Source: Oceanirhabdus sp. W0125-5 | Lineage (GTDB): Bacteria; Bacillota; Clostridia; Clostridiales; Clostridiaceae | Direction of reading: 5' to 3' | Assembly: GCF_027938815.1 (NCBI RefSeq) | Contig: NZ_CP115913.1 | Span: forward strand, 5,428,001-5,492,000 | DNA length: 64,000 nucleotides | Shown here: in pieces, positions 34,208-43,518 of the stretch | How positions within the stretch are numbered: the stretch's first letter is position 1 | Layout: every line of letters begins with the position of its first letter | Notes under the pieces: model-generated | The model's database searches: none | What the model was told of the DNA's origin: nothing | The model's input: only the letters and a program-made list of their open reading frames with translations | Translations under genes and position numbers: made by a program

Positions 34208-35923
34208 TTATATCGACTCCTTAGGCAACACAATTATCCCATGTGTCATATCCTTTATTCTCTTCAGTGTAACTCCATAAGTATCACCATAATGCAACTT
34301 TATTCTCTTATCTACATTTGATAGTCCAATTCCGAACCCTCTATGCTTACCATCCTCTTTAATACCTTGTCCATTATCAATGATCTCGATACAGATAAAT
34401 TCTCCTTCTTGATATCCCTTTATAATCATGACTCCTTCACCCTTTAATTTCTCTAAACCATGAACAATTGCATTTTCTACTAAAGGTTGTATCAATAATT
34501 TAAGTATTTTAGTATTCTTTATTTCATCATCAATTTCAAATTCTACAGAGAATTTGTCTCTATATCTAATTTTTTGAATAGTTAGATAATTTTTCATATG
34601 CTCAATTTCATCTTTTATTGTTACAATATTCTCTTTACTACTTATGTTATATCTTAAAAGTTTGCCTAGTGCTATTGTCATCTTTACAACCCCATCATTC
34701 TCACCTAGCTTGGCCATCCACTTTATAGATTCTAAAGTATTATATAAAAAATGTGGATCAATCTGAGCTTTAAGATTATTTAATTCCGCCTCTTTTAAAA
34801 GGTATTGCTTTAAATACACCTCTTGAATTAATCTGTCCAGCTCACTAACCATCTTATTAAAACTCTTTCCAAGCTCCATTATTTCATCTTTACATTCATA
34901 ATTAAACTCAACATTTAAATCTCCATCTTCCACTCTCTTCATAAGTCTTGATAACTCATTAATAGGCTTTGATATTCTTCCACTCATAACTAATGAAGAT
35001 CCTATAGATAGTAAAATCATAATTCCTAAAAGTATGAGAAATATTCTTATAATTATTGTGCTCTCTCCATAAACTTCACTATAAGGTACAATATTTATGA
35101 CTTTAAATCCTGTAGCACTAAGTGTATTAAAATACATCATATAAGATTTATTAAAAAACTCAAAGCTTCCTTTCTTATTTTCAAGAATAAAGTCAATCTC
35201 ATGACTTCCATAAATAACAGGTAAATCTTCTTTATATATTTTATCAGTTACTATCTTTCCCTTGTCATCTAAAATCAATATATTAGATTCTTCTCCTAGA
35301 TTAACCTTTTTAAATACATCATCAAAATATTCATCATATATATCTAAAAAAACATATCCTAAAACCTCATCAGTTACGTGATCTCTCATTCTTCTGATAA
35401 TAGTCATAACTATATCTTTACTCTCCCTTCCATCATATCTCCTGTGAGCAAAATATACAGTATCCGACTCAAAAGAATTAAATATACTAAATGCATATCC
35501 ATTAACATTAAAGTACATCTCCGAAAAATTCGGTTGTGTTGTAAATCTGCTAAGAGGATTCTTCATACCACTTATATATATAGGTATGTCCATCTTCTTA
35601 ACCTCAATACTATTAATAATCTTATAGATTTTTTGAACATCTTCAAATCTCTCATCATAACTCTCATATTCTGGCTTCCTAAGTATATCCTTTATTTCTT
35701 CATGTTCACCAATATAATCGGCGATACTTTCAAGATTAGTCAATGTAGAATCCAGCAATTCAGCTACTATCCCCATATTATTATCAATTGATGAATTTAT
35801 CTTTTTTGATACCATTTCAAAAGTTGCATAATAGCATACCATAGTCATTAAAATTAGTGGTATAACCCCAATGATCATATATGATTTAAATAACTTTCTT
35901 TTAAATCCCTTAACCTTTTTCAT
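34208..35923 (-). CDS. YesM-type sensor histidine kinase
   Basis: 571 residues. Helix about 12-31, large extracellular sensor (32-285), helix about 286-308, HAMP (SGRISKPINELSRLM), His_kinase domain with phosphoacceptor in KAQIDPHFLYNTLESIKWM, and HATPase_c with PLVENAIVHGLEK and DNGQGI. The partner regulator follows. An importer lies about 600 bases upstream beyond mgtC on the same strand; its substrate or loaded binding protein could be the signal. Confidence 0.95.
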   Translation of the reverse strand: MKKVKGFKRKLFKSYMIIGVIPLILMTMVCYYATFEMVSKKINSSIDNNMGIVAELLDSTLTNLESIADYIGEHEEIKDILRKPEYESYDERFEDVQKIYKIINSIEVKKMDIPIYISGMKNPLSRFTTQPNFSEMYFNVNGYAFSIFNSFESDTVYFAHRRYDGRESKDIVMTIIRRMRDHVTDEVLGYVFLDIYDEYFDDVFKKVNLGEESNILILDDKGKIVTDKIYKEDLPVIYGSHEIDFILENKKGSFEFFNKSYMMYFNTLSATGFKVINIVPYSEVYGESTIIIRIFLILLGIMILLSIGSSLVMSGRISKPINELSRLMKRVEDGDLNVEFNYECKDEIMELGKSFNKMVSELDRLIQEVYLKQYLLKEAELNNLKAQIDPHFLYNTLESIKWMAKLGENDGVVKMTIALGKLLRYNISSKENIVTIKDEIEHMKNYLTIQKIRYRDKFSVEFEIDDEIKNTKILKLLIQPLVENAIVHGLEKLKGEGVMIIKGYQEGEFICIEIIDNGQGIKEDGKHRGFGIGLSNVDKRIKLHYGDTYGVTLKRIKDMTHGIIVLPKESI

Positions 35924-35982
35924 GATAATTCTCCTATATACGACTTTAAACTAGGATATCAATGACACCCTAGTTTTAAATA

Positions 35983-36447
35983 TTATAATATAAATTTATT
36001 TTGAAATTTTTTAAGAGTTACCACTACACAGTATACCATAAATCCACTGAGAATACTTAATGTATAATATCCCATTCCAATGGCAAGTCCAATACAAGCT
36101 GTAACCCATATTGTGGCTGCTGTGGTTAGCCCTTTAACCGATCCTTTGTGATGTAATATTGTACCCGCTCCTAAAAATCCTACCCCTGTTATTACCTGTG
36201 CCCCCATTCTTCCAAAATCAGATTTTAACATATTTACAGTTTCAGGATTATTTTTAATTATTTCTATTGATTCTTGTATCATATGCAGCTGCATCATTGA
36301 AACCACTGCGGCACCAATGCATACAAGTATATGTGTTCTTAATCCAGCAGGCATATTTTTTACTTCTCTTTCGTACCCGATCATACCACCAATAAGAACA
36401 CATAATACTAATCTAATAATAATTTGTGTGTAGTCCATTTCACTCAC
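35983..36447 (-). CDS. MgtC/SapB family membrane protein
   Basis: 154 residues. Conserved MgtC core: LIGGMIGYEREVKNMPAGLRTHILVCIGAA near the N-terminus and GVGFLGAGTI followed by VKGLTTAATIWVTACIGLAIG. About five helices. Only the membrane domain is present; the C-terminal ACT-like domain of virulence MgtC is lacking. Members are linked to magnesium homeostasis and acid tolerance. GGGGAG before the ATG. No magnesium-responsive leader recognised. Confidence 0.9.
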   Translation of the reverse strand: MSEMDYTQIIIRLVLCVLIGGMIGYEREVKNMPAGLRTHILVCIGAAVVSMMQLHMIQESIEIIKNNPETVNMLKSDFGRMGAQVITGVGFLGAGTILHHKGSVKGLTTAATIWVTACIGLAIGMGYYTLSILSGFMVYCVVVTLKKFQNKFIL

Positions 36448-36517
36448 TCCCCATTATATAAGAAAAAATAAATTATAGAGATATAACTCAATAATTTATT
36501 TTTTCCTTTTTCATTAA

Positions 36518-37597
36518 TTAGTTGAATGGAACTAGATGCATAATTTCTTCACTTAAGTCTATAAATGCTTTTTCTCCCTCTTTGAAAATTCTTTTGTTAT
36601 GAGGGTTATGTCCTTCAATCTTACACTCTTGTCCATTTAAATCTATTAAATAATCCTGATATGAACCCATAAATACTGAAGATTTAATTGTAATCTCTGT
36701 GTTTCCTTCTTCTTTTACATCAAGAGCTTCAGGTCTTATAACAACCTTAACCTTATCTCCAGAATTTAATTTCATATCACTTGCAACTTTATATGTCTTT
36801 CCAGCGAAACCTATAATAGTTTTTTCCCCGTCACTCTCTACTACCTGCGCTATCATAATATTAGCTTGTCCAATAAAGTCAGCAACAAATGCAGTAGCAG
36901 GCTTTTGGTATATCTCATTTGGTGTACCTACTTGCTCTATTTCCCCTTTATTCATAAGTATGATTCTATCAGACATACTCATAGCTTCTGCTTGATCATG
37001 TGTTACATATATACTTGTTATTCCCGTTTCCTTCTGTATTCTTCTAATCTCATTTCTCATATAAATTCTTAACTTAGCATCAAGATTTGATAATGGTTCA
37101 TCAAATAAAAGTACAGATGGCTCCATAACAAGGGCACGTGCTAATGCTACCCTCTGCTGTTGTCCTCCAGATAACTGGTTTGGAGCTCTAAGTTCTAGAT
37201 CAGTAAGCCCTACTAATTCTAGTATTTTCTTAACCTTATCTTTAATCTCACTCTTACTCATTTTCTTAAGTTTAAGCCCATAAGCAACGTTATCAAAGAT
37301 ATTTAAATGTGGGAAAAGCGCATAACTTTGGAATACCATAGATGTATCTCTTTTATCTGGAGTTTGAGTTGAAACCTCTTCCTCTCCAATATATATTTCT
37401 CCCTCAGTAGGGATTTCAAATCCTGCAATCATTCTCAAAGTAGTAGTCTTACCACATCCTGATGGCCCAAGTAAAGTAACAAATTCTCCTGCCTTTATCT
37501 CAACTTCTATATTATTAACTGCTGTAAATAACTTTCCGTCATTTCCTATATAATTTTTAACTAAATTTTTAACTGTAACATTCTTTAACTGTCCCAT
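36518..37597 (-). CDS. ABC importer ATPase (PotA/FbpC/AfuC type)
   Basis: 359 residues. Walker A GPSGCGKTT, Q-loop, signature LSGGQQQRVALARAL, Walker B LLFDEPLSNLDAKLR, H-loop YVTHDQAEAM, and a C-terminal TOBE-type domain (about 270-355). Energises import with the fused permease 11 bases upstream. Family members transport ferric iron, polyamines, phosphonates or sugar phosphates; the ATPase alone does not decide. Confidence 0.93.
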   Translation of the reverse strand: MGQLKNVTVKNLVKNYIGNDGKLFTAVNNIEVEIKAGEFVTLLGPSGCGKTTTLRMIAGFEIPTEGEIYIGEEEVSTQTPDKRDTSMVFQSYALFPHLNIFDNVAYGLKLKKMSKSEIKDKVKKILELVGLTDLELRAPNQLSGGQQQRVALARALVMEPSVLLFDEPLSNLDAKLRIYMRNEIRRIQKETGITSIYVTHDQAEAMSMSDRIILMNKGEIEQVGTPNEIYQKPATAFVADFIGQANIMIAQVVESDGEKTIIGFAGKTYKVASDMKLNSGDKVKVVIRPEALDVKEEGNTEITIKSSVFMGSYQDYLIDLNGQECKIEGHNPHNKRIFKEGEKAFIDLSEEIMHLVPFN

Positions 37598-37608
37598 AAT
37601 TACTCCTC

Positions 37609-39333
37609 CTATCCTTTAACCTGACTAGTATCTATACCTAATTTACTTAATAACAACTTCATAATTCCAACAACAACTAATACAATAGTTATAAGTATTG
37701 TACAATATCCCGCTGCAACACCAACTCTTCCTACATCAACCTGTGACATTATCTCAACAGTTAACATGTTATATCTAGCAGAAACTAAGAATATAACTGC
37801 ACTTAACGCTGTCATACTTCTTACGAAACTGTAGATAAGTCCGCTGAAGAATGCTGATTTAATAAGTGGTATTGTAACAGATGAGAATACTTTGAAAGTA
37901 TTTGCTCCTAAGTCCTGTGCTGCTTCTTCAATAGCAGGGTCTATCTGCTGTAGTGAAACAATACCTGATCTTATACCAACTGGCATACTTCTAAATACAA
38001 AAGAAAGTACTATGATTGTTGCTGTTCCTGTAAGCATTAAAGGATATTTATTGTATGATAATACATATCCCATACCTATTACTGTACCTGGTATTGCCAT
38101 TGCTAATAAAGATGTGAATTCTATTGCTTTTCTTCCTATAAATTTCTTTCTTGTTATTAAGAATGCTATAACCATTCCAAGTATACCTGTAATAGGCATT
38201 GAAATAAGTGCAAACTTAGTTGTATCAATTATTGATTTTAGCCCTAAATCTGCTATATATTGATAGTGCTTAAGTGTTGGAGTGTAATCAATACCCCATA
38301 CCTTAACGAATGATCCTATTGGTATTAATCCATATAATACAATTATAAATACTGTGATAATAACACATATAGTCTGAATAGGTATTCTTATATAATTTTC
38401 TTCAATTAGGTTTCTTTCTCTAGATGGCTTACCTGTTACTGTTACGTATGATTTATTTCCTATCCAATATTTTTGAAGAACAAACATCAGTATAGATATT
38501 GATAATAGAACTGAAGCTAATGCTGTTCCTCCTTTTAGGTCGTAGTTACCCATTGATTGAATATATACTTGAGCTGATAATGTTGTATAGTTTCCTCCAA
38601 TTACCATAGCATTACCAAAGTCAGCAACACTTTGAATGAAAACAAGTAAAAATGCATTTAATATTCCTGGCTTAACAAGTGGAAGAATTATTGTTTTAAA
38701 TACCTGCCCTCTTGATGCTCCCATGTTTCTTGCTGCCTCTTCAATAGATGGATCTATTTGTTTTAACATTCCAAGAAGCAATAAATATGCAACTGGGAAG
38801 AATGTTAGTATCTGAACTATAGCTAGTCCTTTAAATCCATATACGTTAGCATTCTGTATTCCTAATAATTTATGTGTAATAATACCTCTTTGTCCAAATA
38901 ACATAATAAATGACATAGCTAATGCAAATGGTGGAGATATAATAGGTAGTATTGAAACTATATTAAAGATTTTCTTAAATCTAATTTTCAAGAATGCATC
39001 TGCATAAGCAAATAAAAATGCTATAGCCGTTGCAACAAATCCAACAAACACACCTAATACTATTGTATTTTTTAATACCTGAATATTCTCAGTATTACTA
39101 AGTGCCTCTTTATAATATTTAAGTGTAATTATATTATTTTCAGTTAAAAAACTCTCTTTTAAAATATTATACAAAGGATAAACTATAAATAGCGCAAGAG
39201 CTGCTATAATAACTAGTATAGATCCTGTAAGTATTGGATCTCTTAATATCTTTTTCATTTCAACCATATGATAGTTCATAAAACGCTTTTTATCAGCATT
39301 TTTCTTTTCTGGGAGTGTTTCTTTCCCTTTCAT
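37609..39333 (-). CDS. Fused ABC importer permease (AfuB/FbpB type)
   Basis: 574 residues from the ATG at 39333 (GAGGTG upstream). Two six-helix permease halves are fused in one chain. Each has its own EAA cytoplasmic loop: EEAARNMGASRGQVFKTIIL and EEAAQDLGANTFKVFSSVTI. The fusion is characteristic of the FbpB/AfuB and related families for ferric iron or hexose phosphate. Operon with the ATPase. Confidence 0.93.
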   Translation of the reverse strand: MKGKETLPEKKNADKKRFMNYHMVEMKKILRDPILTGSILVIIAALALFIVYPLYNILKESFLTENNIITLKYYKEALSNTENIQVLKNTIVLGVFVGFVATAIAFLFAYADAFLKIRFKKIFNIVSILPIISPPFALAMSFIMLFGQRGIITHKLLGIQNANVYGFKGLAIVQILTFFPVAYLLLLGMLKQIDPSIEEAARNMGASRGQVFKTIILPLVKPGILNAFLLVFIQSVADFGNAMVIGGNYTTLSAQVYIQSMGNYDLKGGTALASVLLSISILMFVLQKYWIGNKSYVTVTGKPSRERNLIEENYIRIPIQTICVIITVFIIVLYGLIPIGSFVKVWGIDYTPTLKHYQYIADLGLKSIIDTTKFALISMPITGILGMVIAFLITRKKFIGRKAIEFTSLLAMAIPGTVIGMGYVLSYNKYPLMLTGTATIIVLSFVFRSMPVGIRSGIVSLQQIDPAIEEAAQDLGANTFKVFSSVTIPLIKSAFFSGLIYSFVRSMTALSAVIFLVSARYNMLTVEIMSQVDVGRVGVAAGYCTILITIVLVVVGIMKLLLSKLGIDTSQVKG

Positions 39334-39380
39334 TCTTATCACCTCAAACTTATGATTTAGTTAATTTTATATTCAATTTA

Positions 39381-39460
39381 GAAATGAGTTCTAAATATTT
39401 AGGGGAACTTTGTAGATCTATGAAGATATTAAATATGTGGTAATAGTTAGAACTCATTTC
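39381..39460. promoter_or_regulatory. Long-range inverted repeat between binding-protein and permease genes
   Basis: GAAATGAGTTCTA (39381-39393) and TAGAACTCATTTC (39448-39460), 13-bp perfect arms around a 54-base spacer. It may fold in the mRNA just ahead of the permease gene. Confidence 0.55.
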
Positions 39461-39565
39461 ATAGATTTTAGCATTTTAAATTGTGTTTTATTTCTCAGGA
39501 AATATTCTTTTTTTACAATTATCCCTACGTTAATTGTCTGAATATTCAATATATGTCTTATAATG

Positions 39566-39602
39566 GATTAATCTTCAGAGAGTATTCTCTGAAGATTAAT
39601 CT
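39566..39602 (-). terminator. Hairpin after the binding-protein gene
   Basis: A 16-17-bp stem AGATTAATCTTCAGAGA/TCTCTGAAGATTAATCC around a 4-base loop, on the minus strand between binding protein and permease. No long T-run, so probably a partial terminator or mRNA-stabilising structure that raises binding-protein levels relative to the membrane subunits. Confidence 0.7.
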
Positions 39603-39627
39603 ACTTGTTTACTAATTTAAATTAATA

Positions 39628-40656
39628 TTATTTTTTAACAGCCTCGTTCCATTTTTCAACTAAAGCTCCTCTGTTCTCTCCAGCCCATTTGAAGTTATAG
39701 TCAATAAGCTTAGTGTCTTCGATTTGCTTTGCTTGCTCAGGGTTACTAGCCTCTGGGTTAGTAAGGAACTGATATGATCCAACTGTTTGCCCAATTTCTT
39801 GTGCTTCTTTAGTTAACACCCAATCAATAAACTTCTTAGCTGCTTCCATTTCTGGAGCCCCTTTAATGATACCAACAGCACCAATTTCAAAACCAGTTCC
39901 TTCAACTGGTGCAGAAATAGTGATATCCTTCATTCCTTCTTCTTTATACTTGATAGCATCATGTAAGAATGTAATACCTACCATACATTCCCCTTGACCA
40001 GCCATTCTTCCTGGTGCAGTACCTGATTTAGTATAAGTTTTCATTTGCTTATCTAATTTTGCCATATACTCTAAACCTTTTTCTTCACCCATCAATTGAA
40101 GTACTGTTGCTAAAGTAGTATATGCTGTTCCAGATGAACCTGGATTTGCCATAACAACCTGTCCTTTAAATTCTGGCTTTAAAAGATCTTCCCATGTTTG
40201 TGGCTTTTCTACTCCTCTTTCCTTTAAAAGAACTTCATTAGAAACGAATCCTAAGTAACCTTTATATATTCCTGTCCAATAACCTTCAGCATCCTTAAAC
40301 ATAGCTGGTATTTTTTCAGCATTTGGTGAAACATATGCATCTAAAAGACCTTTCTCTTTTGCATTTATGAACCCATCCGCTGGACCACCGAACCATACAG
40401 ATGCTTTCGGATTTTCTTTTTCAGCGTTAATTCTTCCTAGAATCTCACCAGAACTCATTCTTACTGCTTCCACTTTGATTCCAGTCTCATTTTCAAACTC
40501 CTTAGCCGCTTTAATCATGTGGTCTTGCATTAATCCACAATAAACAGTTAAAGTTTTGTTTTCTTTAGCTTCATTTTTCTTTGCTCCACAACCAACAAAT
40601 AATCCTACAGACATTACTGCTGCAAGTCCAAGAGCAAATAATTTTTTCTTAAACAT
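39628..40656 (-). CDS. ABC importer substrate-binding lipoprotein (FbpA/AfuA type)
   Basis: 342 residues from the ATG at 40656 (GGGAGG upstream). Lipoprotein signal peptide with lipobox LFVGC, then an extracellular solute-binding domain: TVYCGLMQDHMIKAAKEFEN, NPKASVWFGGPADGFI, VVMANPGSSGTAYTT and QTVGSYQFLTNPEAS. It captures ligand outside the membrane. Ferric iron, 2-aminoethylphosphonate and hexose/organophosphate binders share this fold. Adjacent YesM/YesN regulation favours an organic or sugar-phosphate ligand, which is inference. Confidence 0.9.
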   Translation of the reverse strand: MFKKKLFALGLAAVMSVGLFVGCGAKKNEAKENKTLTVYCGLMQDHMIKAAKEFENETGIKVEAVRMSSGEILGRINAEKENPKASVWFGGPADGFINAKEKGLLDAYVSPNAEKIPAMFKDAEGYWTGIYKGYLGFVSNEVLLKERGVEKPQTWEDLLKPEFKGQVVMANPGSSGTAYTTLATVLQLMGEEKGLEYMAKLDKQMKTYTKSGTAPGRMAGQGECMVGITFLHDAIKYKEEGMKDITISAPVEGTGFEIGAVGIIKGAPEMEAAKKFIDWVLTKEAQEIGQTVGSYQFLTNPEASNPEQAKQIEDTKLIDYNFKWAGENRGALVEKWNEAVKK

Positions 40657-40744
40657 TTTTGTCCCTCCCACAAATATCACATATTAATTTTTCTTCTTAA
40701 TTACAATCTCATTATAATCTGCAAATCTCACTTTATCATTATTT

Positions 40745-40760
40745 TGCACATTAAAGTGCA
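40745..40760. promoter_or_regulatory. Candidate operator upstream of the importer
   Basis: TGCAC ATTAAA GTGCA, a palindrome about 90 bases upstream of the binding-protein start. It could be a site for the YesN-type regulator or a catabolite regulator. Only one copy seen. Confidence 0.3.
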
Positions 40761-40808
40761 CAATTAGGTAAAATTTTTGAACATTTCATGAAGTTTCTTT
40801 TAAAATAA

Positions 40809-40880
40809 GACAAGTAGGGGACAAGTAGGGGACGGTTCATGAATTTATATTAAAAATTCATGAACCGTCCCCTACTTGTC
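40809..40880. repeat. GGGGACGGTTC hairpin repeat, copy 11 (duplicated left arm)
   Basis: The left side repeats GACAAGTAGGGG then ACAAGTAGGGGACGG in tandem; the right side reads CCGTCCCCTACTTGTC. The 12-base outer segment is duplicated exactly. CATGAATT tips. Downstream of yitT. Confidence 0.95.
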
Positions 40881-40896
40881 TTGCTGATAACTTAAA

Positions 40897-41763
40897 TTAC
40901 CCTACTATATTCTTAAATCCTTCTCCAAAAGTTTCATAAACATCGTATACTTTTATAAATGCATTCTTATCTATAGTCTTTATATAGTTTTTTAAAGTTA
41001 TAAATTGTCTTTTGCTCACCACTGTACTTAATATCTCCATAGGCTTTTGCGTGAATCCACCTTCTCCATGATATACTGTTGTACCTCTCTCTAACTCATT
41101 CATAATAAATTCTTTTATCTTCTCATTCTCTGAACTAATTATTTTAACTTCTTTTAGCGCATTAAAACTCTCAATCGCTTTATCTATAAGTAATCCGTTC
41201 ATAGTTACTGTAACAAGTGCATATAATCCCTTTGCTATACCAAAAGTTATACCTGCAAATAATGTTACCACTACATCAGTAATTAAAAGGGACTTTCCAA
41301 TGTCGAAACTGAAAAACTTATTTAATATTTTCGCAATAATATCAGTTCCACCAGTTGAAGCATTAGCGTTAAATATTATTGCCATACCTATTCCCTGAAT
41401 AATAATTCCAATAATCATTTCTAACATGACATCCCCTGTGATTGGTTTAAAAACAGGGTATATCTTTTCAAGTACAACAATATATCCTGACAATAAAAAA
41501 CTTGCATATATGGTCTTTGCACCAAAACTTGGACCAATTATTAAAAATGCAACTATAAATAAAATTATATTCATTATCCACATCAACATTCCAATTGATA
41601 TAAATGGTAAATAATTATTTATTACCATAGCTAATCCGTTAACCCCTCCAGCAGCAATGCTATTAGGCATCAAAAAAAAGAATAATCCTAATGCAACAAG
41701 AAAATCTCCTATTGAAATAACAACAAAATCCTTAACCGTAAACCCCTTTAATAAATTTTTCAT
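40897..41763 (-). CDS. YitT family membrane protein (DUF2179)
   Basis: 288 residues from the ATG at 41763, seven bases after GGAGG; the in-frame extension to 41874 lies inside the leader terminator and is rejected. About five or six helices in the YitT domain (LFFFLMPNSIAAGGVNGLA and ASTGGTDIIAK are signatures), then a cytoplasmic DUF2179 domain (about 205-285, TVYHGEGGFTQKPMEILSTV). Function of the family unknown. A cobalamin riboswitch with its own terminator precedes the gene, tying it to cobalamin or cobalt status. Confidence 0.92.
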   Translation of the reverse strand: MKNLLKGFTVKDFVVISIGDFLVALGLFFFLMPNSIAAGGVNGLAMVINNYLPFISIGMLMWIMNIILFIVAFLIIGPSFGAKTIYASFLLSGYIVVLEKIYPVFKPITGDVMLEMIIGIIIQGIGMAIIFNANASTGGTDIIAKILNKFFSFDIGKSLLITDVVVTLFAGITFGIAKGLYALVTVTMNGLLIDKAIESFNALKEVKIISSENEKIKEFIMNELERGTTVYHGEGGFTQKPMEILSTVVSKRQFITLKNYIKTIDKNAFIKVYDVYETFGEGFKNIVG

Positions 41764-41786
41764 ACCCTTTCCTCCTTTTAGATAAT

Positions 41787-41817
41787 AAAAAAACCTCATA
41801 CTTCTAATAGCACGAGG
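41787..41817 (-). terminator. Riboswitch expression-platform terminator
   Basis: On the minus strand CCTCGTGCT ATTAGA AGTATGAGG, nine pairs (two G-U), followed by seven Ts, just upstream of the yitT ribosome binding site. Its 5' arm can pair instead with ACGAGGG at 41888-41894, forming a candidate antiterminator. Confidence 0.82.
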
Positions 41818-41940
41818 GTTAAATTCATGATAAATAAACCAAGATAAATAATAACCTTGATAAAATCTCATCATAAATACACTCCATCCCTCGTAGAGTT
41901 ATAGACAATGTGAAAAACACTATCTATATGTATCTTCTCA

Positions 41941-42072
41941 ATAGGCAGGTATCCTGACTCAAGCATTTACACTAATCTCCTTCCCAACAAATGTAAGTGT
42001 CAGTGGTATTAGATTAACTAAGCTCATACAGTGGCGTGACCGTGTGGGCATTTCACCCAACTTCCCTTTTAA
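41941..42072 (-). promoter_or_regulatory. Cobalamin riboswitch
   Basis: Minus-strand aptamer elements in order: GGGAAGTTGGGTGAAATGCC near the 5' end, the B12-box-like ACGCCACTGT, ATGAGCTTAGTTAATCTAAT, GGGAAGGAGATTAGTGTAAAT, and the 3' closing GAGTCAGGATACCTGCC. These match the adenosylcobalamin-class aptamer. Ligand binding is expected to favour the terminator and turn off yitT. Confidence 0.92.
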
Positions 42073-42185
42073 TAAAAAAGTATATTAATTACTCTTTCAA
42101 CCTATGAGTATATATTTCATTTTCTTACTTAATTATACATTGTTAAAATTTAAAGTCAATTATTATTTATTGATTCTTTTAATTA

Positions 42186-42240
42186 AAACTAGGGACGGTT
42201 CATTAATTTATTAAAAAAATTAATGAACCGTCCCTAGTTT
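42186..42240. repeat. GGGGACGGTTC hairpin repeat, copy 12
   Basis: AAACTAGGGACGGTTCATTA and its complement, almost perfect 23-base arms. Lies downstream of the GNAT gene (ends 42279) and upstream of the riboswitch, insulating the two. Confidence 0.95.
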
Positions 42241-42278
42241 GTTTACTTTCTATTCTCAAAGCATATCACAACAACTTC

Positions 42279-42836
42279 TTACTCATCATAATTACTATAA
42301 TCTGTTTCTGACTTTAATAATGAGTACATATATAAATCTTGAAATTTATCTCTAAAATAAGCATATTCTCTTAAAAGTCCTTCTCTTTTAAATCCTAGTT
42401 TCTCAAGAACTGAATAAGATGCAATGTTTTCTGGATATGTTTGTGCTTCAATTCTATTAATCTGCATACCTAAAAATGCATATTTAATTATTCCTGCTAA
42501 TGCTTCACTCATATATCCATTATTCCAATAATTTTTATTCAATTCATATCCCATCTCACAACGTGAAAATTTCTTTATCCAATTATGAAACCCACAGGTA
42601 CCGATAATCTTTCCTTCACTTTTTAATTCTATTCCCCATCTAATAAAGTTATTAGTTCTAAACCCATCTTCAAAGTCAAATATCATATTCTCAATAAAAT
42701 CCATATCATCAACAGTATATATACCATAATATTTCATAACTTCTTCATCAGAATAGAATTCCTTAATATCAAATCTATCTTTAAGGGTTATTCTTCTTAA
42801 TATCAATCTCTCTGTTTCAATTTTAGGAAATCTCAT
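42279..42836 (-). CDS. GNAT N-acetyltransferase, RimJ/RimL type
   Basis: 185 residues. TERLILRRITLKD at the N-terminus, then CGFHNWIKKFSRCEMGYELN, YWNNGYMSEALAGIIKYAF (acetyl-CoA loop) and YPENIASYSVLEKLGFKREG, typical of RimJ/RimL-like enzymes acting on protein N-termini or small molecules. The ribosome binding site is weak (GAGG about 22 bases upstream), so the start is less certain. Confidence 0.88.
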   Translation of the reverse strand: MRFPKIETERLILRRITLKDRFDIKEFYSDEEVMKYYGIYTVDDMDFIENMIFDFEDGFRTNNFIRWGIELKSEGKIIGTCGFHNWIKKFSRCEMGYELNKNYWNNGYMSEALAGIIKYAFLGMQINRIEAQTYPENIASYSVLEKLGFKREGLLREYAYFRDKFQDLYMYSLLKSETDYSNYDE

Positions 42837-42892
42837 AGTAAAATTAAATATATCTATGCCTCATCACTTCTTTCATAAAATTTACATTCTTC

Positions 42893-43378
42893 TTACTTAA
42901 CCAATTCCTTTGCTTTATAAAATGTTACAATCATTAGTATAGCTATTACTGTTATTGCAATCCAAGTCATTGATAATATAACACTACTTCTAAGTACTCT
43001 TAATATTATCGCACAAATTGTTAATACCACATATATCCTAAAATAATTCATTAATTTTTCTGATATATTATTACATCCTACACTCAATAGTAAATCTGAA
43101 ACCCCATTTAAAATGAAATATATCATCGGTATAGTTACAATTACTTCAATAGTTAAAAATAATAGACTACTTCTAAATATAAACCTTATTAGTATAAATA
43201 TCCCTACAATTAAACTTAAACTTTTAGCATTTTTAAAATCTTCATTACAACTTTCTAATTCTGTCAAAGCTAAGTATATAAGTATAATTCCTACAATATC
43301 AGGTAGTATATCAAACCCAACTACCCTTACATCAAATAACATCATCAAAACTCCCCACCAAAGTTTATCCATATTCAT
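42893..43378 (-). CDS. Integral membrane protein, unknown
   Basis: 161 residues from the ATG at 43378 (AAGGGG upstream). About four or five helices. N-terminal DKLWWGVLMMLFDVRVVGFD and PDIVGIILIYLALTELES are characteristic of a common clostridial small membrane protein of unknown role. Just upstream of the GNAT gene on the same strand (56 bases), possible two-gene unit. Confidence 0.7.
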   Translation of the reverse strand: MNMDKLWWGVLMMLFDVRVVGFDILPDIVGIILIYLALTELESCNEDFKNAKSLSLIVGIFILIRFIFRSSLLFLTIEVIVTIPMIYFILNGVSDLLLSVGCNNISEKLMNYFRIYVVLTICAIILRVLRSSVILSMTWIAITVIAILMIVTFYKAKELVK

Positions 43379-43518
43379 AGCCACCCCTTTTAAATATTAT
43401 CCCTAATTAATTATAACTTACAACAGTACTATTAAATATTATACGAGCTTATTCTTAACATATATTCAATTTTATTCATTCTTTTACCAAAGCACTCATA
43501 AAATTGTTTTGCATGTTT

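Noticed and set aside
40897..41874. Extended N-terminus of the YitT protein (start at 41874)
   Set aside because: It would translate through the riboswitch terminator; the ATG at 41763 has an excellent ribosome binding site and begins at the family's usual N-terminus.
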